Shown: in pieces, positions 63,818 to 64,000 of the stretch
Numbering within the stretch: the first letter of the stretch is position 1
How the letters are laid out: each line of letters opens with the position of its first letter
Origin: Undaria pinnatifida
Taxonomy: Eukaryota > Sar > Phaeophyceae > Laminariales > Alariaceae
Length of the DNA: 64,000 nt
NCBI GenBank assembly: GCA_012845835.1
Contig: JABAKD010000015.1
Coordinates: forward strand, 9,797,967 to 9,861,966
Reading direction: 5' to 3'
The notes under the pieces: model-generated
The model's input: the letters and a program-made list of their open reading frames with translations, nothing else
What the model was told of the DNA's origin: nothing
Database searches by the model: none
Program-made: the position numbers and the translations under genes

Positions 63818-64000
63818 GTAATGAGGCGTTTTGCGATAGGGCTATTAATAGCGCTACAGCAGTAGTGGGTACCCCGATTTAAGAGCGCCCCGTGACAAGC
63901 CGAAACAAGCGCTCCTACCCCTTTAGAGCCCCAAAAAGTCCCTCCCTATACTCACTTCAAGTAAATTTGTCCCCCCAAAAAGGTTTTCCAGTAGTGAAGG

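Overview
This is a eukaryotic nuclear window carrying two large, intron-rich genes that diverge from a transposon-rich centre. Exons are short and mostly in phase 0, introns are GT-AG and often 1-3 kb. Many exons carry Gly, Ser, Ala or Asn runs, and the introns are full of poly-G/poly-C tracts, micro- and minisatellites and short dispersed repeats. The style fits a multicellular stramenopile such as a brown alga. That is an inference: no species-diagnostic sequence was seen.

Left part (about 0.5-37.8 kb, minus strand): one giant gene. I could chain 25 exons whose reading phases fit at every junction (11,016 nt, about 3,670 residues). Short conserved blocks occur in the same order as in CABIN1/HIR3, the scaffold subunit of the HIRA/HIR histone H3.3 chaperone complex. 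They are the N-terminal TPRs, the SW..vg..L block, an RR-S/T-R basic block, the WxWLkG block, the EALHDHL...FLK block, the QCxxCLYD block, the RFRPD..SWKGLA block, the [12 protein letters not shown] block and the [11 protein letters not shown] block. A complete PHD finger, split over two exons, sits inside the chain. The 3' end of the gene lies beyond the left edge.

Centre (about 37.9-48.6 kb): no host gene recognised. It holds a decayed pogo/Tigger-type DDE transposase (one intron, a frameshift and an in-frame stop), a 3' fragment of a non-LTR retrotransposon reverse transcriptase, a clean 179-bp inverted-repeat element (MITE) with degenerate relatives, a pair of about 380-bp direct repeats, and SINE-like copies.

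Right part (48.7-63.8 kb, plus strand): the first 12 exons (574 residues) of the class I ribonucleotide reductase large subunit. The visible catalytic residues are intact and the gene runs off the right edge. Its introns hold a degenerate TTAGGG-type telomeric array and a 1.8-kb satellite that looks built from MITE end sequence.

Main unusual observation: in both genes, at least nine exons have decayed partial copies of one exon edge, usually straddling the splice junction, in the adjacent intron. These 'exon-edge echoes' suggest a recurrent local duplication process that lengthens introns and plants decaying splice sites.
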